Assembly (NCBI GenBank): GCA_017654935.2
Contig: CM065712.1
Span: 26,826,505 to 26,890,504 of the forward strand
Reading direction: 5' to 3'
Origin: Phymorhynchus buccinoides
Lineage: Eukaryota; Mollusca; Gastropoda; Neogastropoda; Raphitomidae
DNA: 64,000 nucleotides
The notes beneath the pieces are model-generated. The model saw only the letters and a program-made list of their open reading frames with translations. It ran no database searches and had not been told where the DNA came from. Below are positions 46,755 through 56,977 of the stretch, one piece after another. Each line of letters opens with the position of its first letter. Position 1 is the stretch's first letter. Position numbers and translations under genes: made by a program.

Positions 46755-47030
46755 AGTAGCTGTATTTTATTAACCTTTTCAAATAATTATCTTTTTGGAA
46801 TAATAACCCCCCCCCCCCCCCCCCCCGGAAAGACGGAAAAACACAATGAACCACGACTGTGACAAATGCCGCAGTGTACATAGGGGGGGTCCTATTAGAT
46901 AATGGCCTTTATCATGACTGCAATTAATTATTGAACAAAGATAATTAGCTGAAAATGTTCATAAAATACAGCTTCATGTTTGGTAAGAAAGGCAAAAACG
47001 GAAAAATGGAATTAACCGAGAAATGTATGT

Positions 47031-47087
<57 letters not shown>

Positions 47088-47103
47088 TCCTGACCTTTGC
47101 CGT
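46755..47103. mobile_element. Fold-back element, copy 3, with 53-base G run
   Basis: A decayed relative of the fold-back family with unequal arms. The CCCTAACC block is replaced by a C run, and the right arm ends in a homopolymer of 53 G (47031-47083). Confidence 0.8.
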
Positions 47104-47144
47104 GAATTTATACTAAATTATTATCGCCCTCTGTTCGAACGTAC

Positions 47145-47204
47145 CTAGATCCAGCCCCGCTAGACGCTCACTCAAGTCAGGGGTGCCATCTTGATCAGCA
47201 TCAT
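47145..47204 (-). CDS. ZNHIT2: ZNHIT2-like coding exon 4
   Basis: This 60-nt exon (TTTTGCAG; CTAG|GTACGT; phase 1 in and out) encodes DDADQDGTPDLSERLAGLDL. LSERLAGLDL aligns with LWERLAPGE in human ZNHIT2. A 53-base G run lies about 60 bp beyond its donor. Confidence 0.88.
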
Positions 47205-47980
47205 CTGCAAAAACAAATCAAAGATTACAGTGGAGCACTCTTAACTCACTCTTTACTGGCCGATTGCTTCCCTTTACAACCGTTCAATACTAATGTACGC
47301 TATAGCGTACATAGCGTTTAACCATTCACAATTCACAACTCCACGAAGCCTGGCAACCCAAACTGGTATAGAAGTGTTCCTCTACGGTCCCTTAATAGTT
47401 TTCAACCAATCACTTTCCGTCTATTTCTAGTACCGCAATGAATGAAAACGAGTCACTACCCCTCTCTTCGTCTTCTTTGTCATGCTTTTTTTTAAAATCT
47501 ACTAATAATAAACATTTTACTTGGGAATGATGACATATGCTAGCTTTTATTATTATAAACAATAACGCAAATTTTCAAAACTGTGCGGTTAAGCATTATT
47601 TTTAAAATAATTTTTATGTAATGATGCAAACCCGCCTAGCATGGAACGTTTGTGCGCGTCATGTAGGCTATAGCGTACAATAGTATAGTGAGAGTTAACA
47701 CAAAACGGGATAATAATTATGAAACATTGGTTAACGCACAAACATCTGTTTGAGCTGACAAAACCCCTCTTTATCAGGGTGGGACAGTAACGGCTGCCCG
47801 ACTGCCCGGGGCAGGTAGTCGTAAGTGTTGGGCAGGTGGCGATCTCGACGACCTGCCTGCTGGGCAAGTGCAAGTGCTTAGAAAACAAATCTCACCCAGT
47901 CTATTAAACATTTGTCCTGACAGGGGAGAAGAACACAACAGTGCATTTTCAATGTTAATAGGTCAATGGTCTGTGTGACC

Positions 47981-48248
47981 GGGGCCTCGGGACATCACTG
48001 TCCGTTCACAAGTCTGTCCGTCTGTGTGGTCACGACATCTTACCGTCGGGGCCTCGGGACATCACTGTCCGTTCACAAGTCTGTCCGTCTGTGTGGTCAC
48101 GACATCTTACCGTCGGGGCCTTGGGACATCACTGTCCGTTCACAAGTCTGTCCGTCTGTGTGGTCACGACATCTTACCGTCGGGGCCTCAGGACATCACT
48201 GTCCGTTCACAAGTCTGTCCGTCTGTGTGGTCACGACATCTTACCGTC
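47981..48248 (-). repeat. Four 67-bp repeats carrying the exon 3 donor
   Basis: Units begin at 47981, 48048, 48115 and 48182 and differ by only one or two bases. The unit nearest the exon contains the genuine donor (GACG|GTAAG), so three further perfect copies of that donor follow at 67-bp intervals in the intron. Use of a distal donor would add 67, 134 or 201 nt; only the last keeps the frame length. Confidence 0.93.
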
Positions 48249-48318
48249 ATCAGAGTCGGCCGCTTTCTCATCGTGTTCTCTGGCCAACATTTCCAACATT
48301 TTTTGACGATCTTCGGGT
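48245..48318 (-). CDS. ZNHIT2: ZNHIT2-like coding exon 3
   Basis: A 74-nt exon runs from TTTTTTTACAG to GACG|GTAAGA, phase 2 in and 1 out, encoding PEDRQKMLEMLAREHDEKAA followed by DSDD. It occupies the position of the acidic linker after the HIT finger. The donor and the last five exon bases form the end of a 67-bp repeat. Confidence 0.88.
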
Positions 48319-48500
48319 CTGTAAAAAAACCAAAAAACACTGATGAACAAAGAAAACAAGTGATTTTAATTTAGTTTTCTTTTTCTTTCCTTTGTTCCTA
48401 CGTCATAGATAACCCCCTTGTGAAGCTGGTTTTTGGTAAAGTAGTGGATTGTTTGGAGGAGATTTATTTTCAAATTGCTGCTAACGTATAATAATAAAAC

Positions 48501-48990
48501 TATATCGTCGCTGTCCGACGCTAACCGTGTATCTACAAAATTTGACAAAAATAGATTTTTTACTGAAACTCCTTCCAGTGACCTCACGCAGGTCTTCTAT
48601 AAATATCTTGTGTCTGCGACCAATGAAAATGCTCAAATTTGTCACATGATACCACGGAAATAATCGTGTATGTGGCAGGTTGTTGCTGGTTTTGACGCGA
48701 TAAGCGTGTAACTGGTCACGCTAATCGTGTAACTGCCGGCAGCTGTCGTATCTCCCATTGTGACAACAATGCACTAACTTTGTGACTAACCGTGTAACTG
48801 AATTATCACGAAAATTTTGGGTGTTAATGCAACTTTTATTGTGTCACATGTTTACTCATCGGTAAAGAAGAAGGGTCAAGCGTATATCAAATGGGGATTG
48901 ACTTTGTAGCAGGCGACAATATGTTTTTTGATGCTCCTGTAAAATCACTGATTGTGTAAATACACGGTTAGCATCGGACAGCGACGATAT
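48501..48990. mobile_element. MITE with ATATCGTCGCTGTCCGAC ends, copy 2
   Basis: This is about 95% like 10118-10592 over its length, with the same ~30-bp TIRs and TA at the ends. It lies in ZNHIT2 intron 2, about 180 bp from exon 3. Confidence 0.9.
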
Positions 48991-49340
48991 GCTGATTTGC
49001 TTATTCGTTAATGGTGGCTATTCGGTATGATTGCGTTAATCATTGTGTTATATAGTTCTTTAAAAGAATATTGTCCTGTTGTAACATGCATTATGGGAAA
49101 AAAGAACCTCATTAGCAAGGGGCAAAAAAAGATAAATAAAGTGATAAATAAAGAAACAAGAAAACATTTGAGTGAACAACCCTACGCAACATCAAACACG
49201 GTAGTTGCTTTATCTTTGCGGCATGCAACAGTAGTCAAATCTCTTAACTCACTCGGGACGAATAAGCCGGATCCGGCTCATGAGAGTTTTCCAGAGGTTT
49301 TCATATCTGGCGTGTAACCAGCTTTCAAGTGTCATGTAGT

Positions 49341-49882
49341 TTAACCCTCTCACGGCTGCATACGCCAGATCCGACCGATTTTTTCTTTACCATTGGCTCC
49401 CGTAGCCCCCGATTGCGCCCGCTGAACGCCTGGTCTAGTAGTTTCACTTTCACTTTTGCCCTACCCACAATGCAATATACTAAGTTAGTTCTTCCTGTTC
49501 CTGACTCTCAGTGGTCCGTTTTTGGTTCTTACAGCAAGGGAAAGGACCCACTAGTCTTTTTGAACGGATTTTTCGAAGTGACCCCAAATTTTTTTCTTCT
49601 TTCCACGTGACGTGCACAGTATTGACTCGGCGCGATGCTCGGAGCGCCATTACAGATTTTTTAATTCCAATTCATGGTTTGTTGTGTGACAGTGTGTTAG
49701 CTTTGGAATGAAAATATCATCATTGCTATTCAATATGCATCTTTCAGAAATTAAATGCGAGTTAGACTGTATTCTGGGTGATTTTTTTAAATAAAAGATT
49801 GGGTGTGACGTTCGGAGTTACTTCCCATCACTTGGTATTCAATATAGATTATCGGTTCGATTGATCAGAGTGAGAGGGTTAA
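49341..49882. mobile_element. TTAA-flanked element (CCCTCTCACGGCTG end)
   Basis: TTAACCCTCTCAC at the left and GTGAGAGGGTTAA at the right give a short 13-bp inverted repeat around 542 bp. The internal open frame of 93 codons has no recognised domain. Confidence 0.72.
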
Positions 49883-49951
49883 TAATGCACAGTCTACACA
49901 TTTATTAAAAAATAAATAAAACAGGATTAGAATAAAGTAAGAAGAACACAG

Positions 49952-50657
49952 GCAGGGCTGCCAACCCTACATTTGTGAATCAGGGACAAATGACTCTCAA
50001 ATCAGGGACACACGACTCTCAAATCAGGGACACACGACTCTCAAATCAGGGACACACGACTCTCAAATCAGGGACAAACGACTCTCAAATCAGGGACACA
50101 GCCTGATTTTCAGGGACATTTTAATAATAATCAGAAATTAAGTACAGCACCCACCACAACTTGACATAACAACGGCGCACATCATCCCTACCACCAGACT
50201 ATCGAAAAATCACACGCACAAACAGGGTGAGTTTCGCCTTTTCTTTCTGACACAATGAAAGGCCATTTAACCATTTTATCTGTGTATGTCTCTTCTTCTT
50301 CTTCTTCCTTTGACCATCCGCCTTCGTCTCTCGAAATAAACAGGAACGCTTTGAAACTTTCTTTCTTAGAAGAAGAATCATCCTCACACGACCGTTTAGA
50401 CGCCATATTTTCAACCCTGACTAAACTGGCTACAACAGCCAATGAAAATTTGGCTACAACAGCCAATGAGAATTGATTTCACTGAAGATTTAACCAATCA
50501 GAATAACTCTCTGTAAAGAAGTTGATAGCGCATGATAAAAATAGGCGCAAACCATTTTCCGGGACGATCATTCAAAAATCGGGACAAACGGGACGGGTCA
50601 TGCTTTTCGCAAAAATCCGGGACAAATACGGCTACGGAGGAACGGTTGGCAGCCCTG
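49952..50657. mobile_element. Inverted-repeat transposon with GCAGGGCTGCCAACC ends
   Basis: Perfect 15-bp terminal inverted repeats bound a ~706-bp segment containing the 22-bp array and a short serine-rich open frame. The ends resemble hAT-type termini beginning CAGGG, but no 8-bp target duplication is evident. It lies in ZNHIT2 intron 2. Confidence 0.65.
49976..50105 (+). repeat. 22-bp tandem repeat inside an inverted-repeat element
   Basis: Six units of a 22-bp motif (ATCAGGGACACACGACTCTC core) occur within a larger element at 49952-50657. Its ends are GCAGGGCTGCCAACC and GGTTGGCAGCCCTGC. No clear target duplication is visible. Confidence 0.88.
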
Positions 50658-50702
50658 CACATGAAATAGAATGCAATAGCTCGATATAACCAAGTAACAG
50701 TT

Positions 50703-52258
50703 TTAACTCACTCGGGACTGGCCGAATTATTTCCCCTTGTTCTGTGGGGACTGGGCATTTGACTAGGTTCGTAAAATAATCACCCAAACCAAGTTATGAA
50801 GAGTTAGGCATCAATATTTTCAGAAAGGATTAGCAACACCATGCACTAAACGATCGTAAAATATCAGATTCCTTACCTTCGCCGTTTGTCTCCTATTGAA
50901 AGTAGGCCCCTGGCCTTGACCCCTAGCCGGATGCGGGGCGGGAGTGATCCCCCCTTACCGGTCTAGCGGTGGCTAGGCCAATGAGCGCCTACTTCCGCCA
51001 TTACAAAATTTTACAGGAAGCATCTTTATAGTGAGGGAGGATACAAGGGAGGGTACCTCGTTTGTTTCAGGTGTTGGTAAGTATTAAGTTAAATAGATAG
51101 TAGGGATTAATAAAAATCCACCAATCTACTTTAACCATACTGTACCAACACCTGAAACAACTGCAGATTACCAAAGCGGAGGAGGGTAGATGCTTCAGTA
51201 CCCCAACCCAACGCGTGAGAGCGAGACCTGGGCGCTTTTTCCCTTAGGGGGTTTTAAAAAAGTGGTAATTCCACTAGACCCCCTTCCCAAAAAGCCCCGA
51301 GTAACCCCTTTTACTCCTTTAGCCTATATGCGGCTTTAGAAAGGGAAGGTAAAAGGCCTGCTCCAAATATTGCCCCAAAACATCATTGCAATGATATACC
51401 CACTAAAGTACCATAGGGGGAGTCGTTGGGAGCTTGTCTCCGTACTGACGGTCTAGACGGAGACGGCGGTCTGGGCAACAACTATCTTCCCGGGAGACCA
51501 AAACTTTCCTGATAGAGAAAGCGTCGCCTTCATTCCCGGCCTCGATGTCTCGGAGGTCGAGCTGAAGGAACGTGTCGCGCGACCTCCAAAAGCTTAGAGA
51601 AGCTTAGTTCCGGAAAGGAGAAGCCCGAAGGCCCCGACCGGACAGAGAAAACGGTCCGAACCGTCGGGGCCGAGGACGGAACGAAAGATGGAGATGCGAA
51701 CCAGAGGCGAGGGAACGCCGCCTAGCTGATTCTAAGCCCCGAATTCTGGTAGAAAGATCAAGGTGACCGAAGATTACTCATCCGAGAACTCTATGACGCA
51801 GGCCAGGACGCTGAGAGCGTGATCCTTCTGGCTGAAGCTACCAGAAAAAGAAAAAAAAACCGGTTCAGAGAGTGAGAAGCTTGAAGCTAATTGTAGCCAG
51901 GGGTTCACATAAAACTCTCAAGAAGGTAAGAATCAGAAAAACGACCGACTGAGGGACTCGAGAAGTCCTGGCAGGAGGTTGGAGGAGGACACATAGAAAG
52001 AAGGAAAATTTCACATTCCGATCATTGACCCCCCTCTACAACCAAAGCTGAATGTAAAGTCTGCAATGATTGGTTGATTTCAAGAGAGGCAAGGTCAAAG
52101 CAAACCGAAAATAGGTTATGACTTCGCACCGGAAAGCTGGTTACACGCCAGAAATCAAAACCTCTTTAAAACTCTTATGAGCCGGATCCGGGCCATTCGT
52201 CCTAAACAGTTGTGCGAGCCATGAGCCAGATCTGGCTCATTCGCCCCGAGTGCGTTAA
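50703..52258. mobile_element. TTAA-flanked MITE, family CTCACTCGGG, copy 3, split by 1.1-kb insert
   Basis: Both ends (TTAACTCACTCGGGAC and CCCCGAGTGCGTTAA) and body match the 479-bp relatives in reverse, but about 1.09 kb of unrelated sequence (about 50900-51988) replaces roughly 12 bases in the middle. The right end lies about 60 bp from the ZNHIT2 mini-exon array. Confidence 0.88.
50900..51988. other. Unidentified 1.1-kb insert with long hairpin
   Basis: This GC-richer segment matches no other part of the window and has no long open frame. It contains a hairpin at 51064-51158 with a 16-bp perfect outer stem. No terminal repeats or target duplication are seen. Possible origins are a fragment of a larger transposon or a captured non-coding gene. 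Confidence 0.6.
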
Positions 52259-52319
52259 AACTGCAGACAACGTGCCACAGCGGCTGCCCCTCGTGGGGGT
52301 CACTGGGGGTCCCGGCTCA

Positions 52320-53666
52320 CCTGACGCCTTGTTCCTTCATCTCCTCCATGACGCAGTCCTTGAAGAAGGACTCGGAGCATCCTGTAAATAGCCCTACACC
52401 TGCCTACCTACCAGTCCGCTCACCTGATGCCTTGTTCAGACTTCATCTCCTCCATGACGCAGTCCTTGTAGAAGGACTCGGAGCATCCTGTAAATAGCCC
52501 TACACCTACCTACCTACCAGTCCGCTCACCTGACGCCTTGTTCAGACTTCATCTCCTCCATGACGCTGTCCTTGTAGAAGGACTCGGAGCATCCTGTAAA
52601 TAGCCCTACACCTACCTACCTACCAGTCCGCTCACCTGACGCCTTGTTCAGACTTCATCTCCTCCATGACGCTGTCCTTGTAGAAGGACTCGGAGCATCC
52701 TGTAAATAGCCCTACACCTACGTACCTACCAGTCCGCTCACCTGACGCCTTGCTCCTTCATCTCCTCCATGACGCAGTCCTTGTAGAAGGACTCGGAGCA
52801 TCCTGTAAATAGCCCTACACCTACGTACCTACCAGTCCGCTCACCTGACGCCTTGCTCCTTCATCTCCTCCATGACGCAGTCCTTGTAGAAGGACTCGGA
52901 GCATCCTGTAAATAGCCCTACACCTACCTACCTACCAGTCCGCTCACCTGACGCCTTGTTCAGACTTCATCTCCTCCATGACGCAGTCCTTGTAGAAGGA
53001 CTCGGAGCATCCTGTAAATAGCCCTACCTACTACCTACCTACCAGTCCGCTCACCTGACGCCTTGTTCAGACTTCATCTCCTCCATGACGCAGTCCTTGT
53101 AGAAGGACTCGGAGCATCCTGTAAATAGCCCTACACCTACCTACCTTACCAGTCCGCTCACCTGACACCTTGCTCCTTCATCTCCTCCATGACGCAGTCC
53201 TTGTAGAGCATCCTGTAAATAGCCCTACACCTACGTACCTACCAGTCCGCTCACCTGACGCCCTGTTCAGACTTCATCTCCTCCATGACGCAGTCCTTGT
53301 AGAAGGACTCGGAGCATCCTGTAAATAGCCCTACACCTACCTACCTACCAGTCCGCTCACCTGACGCCCTGTTCCTTCATCTCCTCCATGACGCAGTCCT
53401 TGTAGAGCATCCTGTAAATAGCCCTACACCTACGTACCTACCAGTCCGCTCACCTGACGCCCTGTTCAGACTTCATCTCCTCCATGACGCAGTCCTTGTA
53501 GAAGGACTCGGAGCATCCTGTAAATAGCCCTACACCTACCTACCTACCAGTCCGCTCACCTGACGCCCTGTTCCTTCATCTCGTCCATGAGGCAGTCCTT
53601 GTAGAAGGACTCGGAGCATCCTATATATAGCCCTACACCTACCTACCTACCTACCAGTCCGCTCAC
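52320..53666 (-). repeat. Array of 13 mini-exon copies derived from ZNHIT2 exon 2
   Basis: About thirteen units of roughly 100-107 bp repeat the last third of exon 2 with its donor and first intron bases, separated by a (GGTA)n-like stretch. Every unit has a CTATTTACAG acceptor-like end and a CAG|GTGAGC donor. Mini-exon lengths fall into three classes: 64 nt (EMKSEQG), 61 nt (EMKEQG) and 51 nt (a 10-bp deletion at 53162-53212 and 53361-53411). Inclusion of 64- or 61-nt forms gives a premature stop; the 51-nt forms would stay in frame and add 17 residues. No transcript evidence is available here. Confidence 0.93.
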
Positions 53667-53819
53667 CTGATGCCTTGTTCAGACTTCATCTCCTCCATGA
53701 CGCAGTCCTTGTAGAAGGACTCGGAGCATCCCCCGTGCTTCCTGTGGCGGTAGCACTCCAGGCCGCAGTAGGGAGCGTTGCATCGTGGGCATGTGTAGCG
53801 CGCTTCCTTCTGCACACAT
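53667..53819 (-). CDS. ZNHIT2: ZNHIT2-like coding exon 2 (HIT zinc finger)
   Basis: This 153-nt exon (TTTCAG acceptor; CAG|GTGAGC donor) encodes YTCPRCNAPYCGLECYRHRK followed by CSESFYKDCVMEEM. It matches human YTCPRCNAPYCSLRCYRTHG and CAENFYRDQV. Zinc ligands are Cys40, 43, 48, 52, 61 and nearby His, plus Cys28/31 from exon 1. Phase is 2 in and 2 out. Thirteen truncated copies of its 3' half follow downstream. Confidence 0.97.
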
Positions 53820-53924
53820 CTGAAATTTTTAAAAAAATAATAATAATTTAAAAGAGAGAAAAACTGGTCTTATCTTCTTCGAGCACCACATACTTTGCTT
53901 AGTTTCAAACTAAGGGAGAAAGGT

Positions 53925-54347
53925 GGCAGAGTGGTTAAGACGTTCGCCTGCCAAATGCAATGCGTGACTGCAGCGTGAGAGACCCGGGTTCGAATCCCGG
54001 CCTCGCCCTTTCTTTCTAGCTTGACCGGAAAATCGAACTGAACGTCCAGTCCTTCGGATGGGGACTTAAAGCTAGTCTGACCCGTGCGCTTTACGCACAT
54101 AAAAATCCCACGGCAGTTGAAAGTCGGTAAGAGCAGGGAGAAATCCCGCTGCCTGGTATGGCCAAATTGATAACTAGGTTTTCCAAGCATGCCCACACCC
54201 CCTCCTCACCCTGTGACACACCCCCCCCATTTAAAAATTTAAAAAAAGGGTAGGCGCTGCACTTGCGGCGACGCGCTTTTCGAGTGAGAGCAGCCCAAAT
54301 TTCACAGAAATAAGTCTCTGTGACTAGAATATACCAACAACAACAAC
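53925..54347 (+). mobile_element. Full-length tRNA-derived SINE
   Basis: The head has a pol III A box (GTGGCAGAGTGGTTAAGAC) and B box (GGGTTCGAATCCCGG). A body with CTTCGGATGGGGAC and GCGACGCGCTTTTCGAGTG follows, then TTTCACAGAAATAAGTCTC, ending in (CAA)n. Body fragments of the same family are at 10785-10900, 20870-21038, 40805-40885, 41560-41640 and 46345-46432. It sits about 105 bp upstream of ZNHIT2 exon 2. Confidence 0.88.
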
Positions 54348-55414
54348 TGTCCAAATCTCAAATCGAGCTTGCAGGGCTCGATGGTGATATTGCTGAAATA
54401 TATGGGGCATGGTAGGTAGGTAGAATATAGGGCTGGTATGGACCTTGCGGCCCTTTTACGCCCTTCTTGATGCATTGCATTCTTAGTTTCGTGGTGGTTT
54501 GCAATGCAATTTTCCTAATAACCAAAAAGCAGCTATTCATAAAACAATTCAAAGCTTCTTCTTACGAGAAGTTAACTTAACCGCAGTCTGGATGCCAATT
54601 TTCATTGGACGATAGGCCTAGGCTAACTTCGTAACTTGTAACAAAGTTTGACTCCCACGCTCCAGCCCAAAATCAAAGTGTGACTAAACTGTCAGTAACT
54701 GAGTCTTACTTGTCGAGAAAACCCTTCGCATAACACAACGATACAACAGAAAGGCCAATGTCTAGCACCAAAAAACCACATTGTTTTCCACTGGTCTAGT
54801 TCCAGCCTATACTTCGCGAACAGCATTATTTTGCAGCATCGCTTTGCAGCAGACGATAGATATTGGAGCCATGAAACGCTGGGGAGATCTCTATATAATT
54901 TTTAGTTCATTTCTTTTCAGTTGCTTCTTCAATTTTGTTTTATTTTTCTTCCTGCTGCTCCACAACCACGCTGTATAATTATCCAGTTGGATTAGCTCAG
55001 CGCTACGAGTCAGAATCAGACGATACTACTACTAGTACTACTAATAATAATAATGGTTATTTATAGAGTGCTTAACTCCCTTTGCAGGGTGCTCAAAGCG
55101 CTGAACAAAAGCCTAAACCTAAGACAACATACAGATAAACATACACATTAAAGACAAGCCAAGAATAATCAACATGAAGACAAGTATCAATGAATATAAA
55201 CATTAAAAATAAGTGAGACTGTTCATACAAAATACATGTATCAATCTCTCTCTTCAATTTTGTTTTATTTTTCCCTCCCTCCCCCCCTCCTCCCCCTCCT
55301 CCCCCCCCCCCCCATACAAAATACATGTATTAATCTCTCTCGCCCGCACGCGGCACGCACGCACACACACATACTGCAGGGTAATATCATCAAGCCATTC
55401 AAGGACTACGTGGA

Positions 55415-55603
55415 TTAGAGGTGAGAGTATGAGGTTTCAAAAAGATGAGTTTTCAGAGAAGTTTTGAAAGACTGGACAGAGGAAGAGTGGCGAACACTGT
55501 GTGGTAAGCTATTCCAGACCGAGGGAGCAGAGTACGAGAAAGAAGATTCACCGAAGGATTTAGTTTTAATGAAAAATGGCCGCCACTTGCTGACATCGTC
55601 CAA
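55415..55603 (-). mobile_element. Non-LTR retrotransposon C-terminal fragment
   Basis: The minus strand reads SYSAPSVWNSLPHSVRHSSS and VQSFKTSLKTHLF, another standard reverse-transcriptase C-terminal motif, from a different family than 56065-56566. Only about 62 codons remain. Confidence 0.8.
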
Positions 55604-55771
55604 TGAAAATTGGCGTCCAGACTGCGGTTAGCTTCTCTTCTTCATCTTCTTCTTCGCTGTGCGTGAACACAATCAACAATCAGCTTAGCTTAACTATATC
55701 TTGATCTTGATGAGGTTCGTCAGCAGAATCCAATTTTGGATATAAACGCCAACGTGGGGAGAGAAAAAAAA

Positions 55772-56105
55772 TGGTAAAGGTGCCAAATTTCTCGGTTAAT
55801 TCCATTTTTCCGTTTTTGCCTTTCTTACCAAACATAAAGCTGTATTTTATTAACCTTTTCAGCTAATTATCTTTTTGGAATAATAACCCTAACCCTACCC
55901 CCCCCCTCCCCCCCCCCCTATAAGACGGAAAAACGCAATGAACCACGACTGTGACAAATGCAGCATAGGGGGGGGGGGGGGGGGGGGGTGTCCTATTAGT
56001 GTACTGCAATTAATTATTGAACAAAGATAATTAGCTGAAAATGTTCATAAAATAATACAGCTTCATGTTTGGTAAGAAAGGCAAAAACGGAAAAATGGAA
56101 TTAAC
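55772..56105. mobile_element. Fold-back element, copy 4, fused to a retrotransposon tail
   Basis: Left arm and centre match the fold-back family (C run, CCCTAACCC, G run). The right arm breaks off after GGAATTAACAG, and from there an open retrotransposon frame continues. Confidence 0.8.
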
Positions 56106-56566
56106 AGACAGGTTGAAAGAATTAAAACCTACATTAAAGGCAAGGAGAATTAGGGGTGACCTAATTCAAACTTATAAAATATTTAATAGTGTAGATGACC
56201 TAAATGTACATGACTTATTCACAATATCAGATTTTGACAAAACAAGGAACAGTACCGACAAAATATTTATTCAACACTGCAGGACTAATAATAGAAAATT
56301 TTATTTTACTAACAGAGTTGCACCTGTATGGAATAAATTACCACCTAACATGAAAAGAGCACAGAATACTAACATTTTTAAAAACCTTCTCGACGAATGG
56401 AATGACTATAAGGCAGTTATGTATGATTACGATGAATAATATTAACAAAAACTGAGTGTGCGACAGACCGAGACAAACAACTAAATAAATTAAAAGATGG
56501 GACAGGAAAGCCTTACGGCTATGTTTTGAGTCCCTAAATCCTAATCCTAATCCTAATCCTAACAGA
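56065..56566 (+). mobile_element. 3' end of a non-LTR retrotransposon (reverse transcriptase C-terminal fragment)
   Basis: The open frame encodes RRIRGDLIQTYKIFNSVDDL, then IFIQHCRTNNRKFYFTNRVA, PVWNKLPPNMKRA and FKNLLDEW. This is the characteristic C-terminal region of CR1/Jockey-type reverse transcriptase polyproteins. It stops at 56439 and a (CCTAAT)n tail follows at 56535-56566. The first ~13 residues come from the fold-back element. It is a 5'-truncated dead copy. Confidence 0.85.
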
Positions 56567-56652
56567 GAAATGACCTTTATTAAAATTATGTAATTTTGTG
56601 ATCATAGGAGGATCTTTATCTAAAAAACTTTTTGAACAAATTTAAGTGCCTA

Positions 56653-56757
56653 TTCACATTTATGTCTGTCAAGAACGATAATTAGTAACAGAAAAGAACA
56701 TAGCGATTGCCTTTTTAGTCAACAGATTATCGTTCTTGACGGGCATAAATGTGAATA
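56653..56757. repeat. Inverted repeat (31-bp arms)
   Basis: ATTCACATTTATGTCTGTCA ... and its inverse ending AAATGTGAAT pair over ~31 bp with about two mismatches and a 43-base loop. It lies between ZNHIT2 exon 1 and a LINE remnant. Confidence 0.75.
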
Positions 56758-56977
56758 TAGCCACAAAAGTTGGGTTAGTATTATATTATGGCTTGGTATG
56801 CCAACTTCCACTTTCGCTCTGTGAACATTAACGAAACTAGGCGGAAAGCTTGAACATAACTCATAAGGCAGCACTGCAGTGATCATGATGCAGAAATCAA
56901 ACAGGCGCAGAATAAATACGACATTGACAAAAATACACGTAGATCAAATGGTGGAAATCACAAGGCGAAAATCATAC

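Noticed and set aside
52320..53666. CRISPR-like array or independent gene cluster
   Set aside because: The repeat unit is a recognisable fragment of the adjacent exon plus intron, with no unique spacers.
53937..54008. Functional tRNA gene
   Set aside because: A and B boxes are good, but the sequence continues into a SINE body and (CAA)n tail and the cloverleaf is disrupted.
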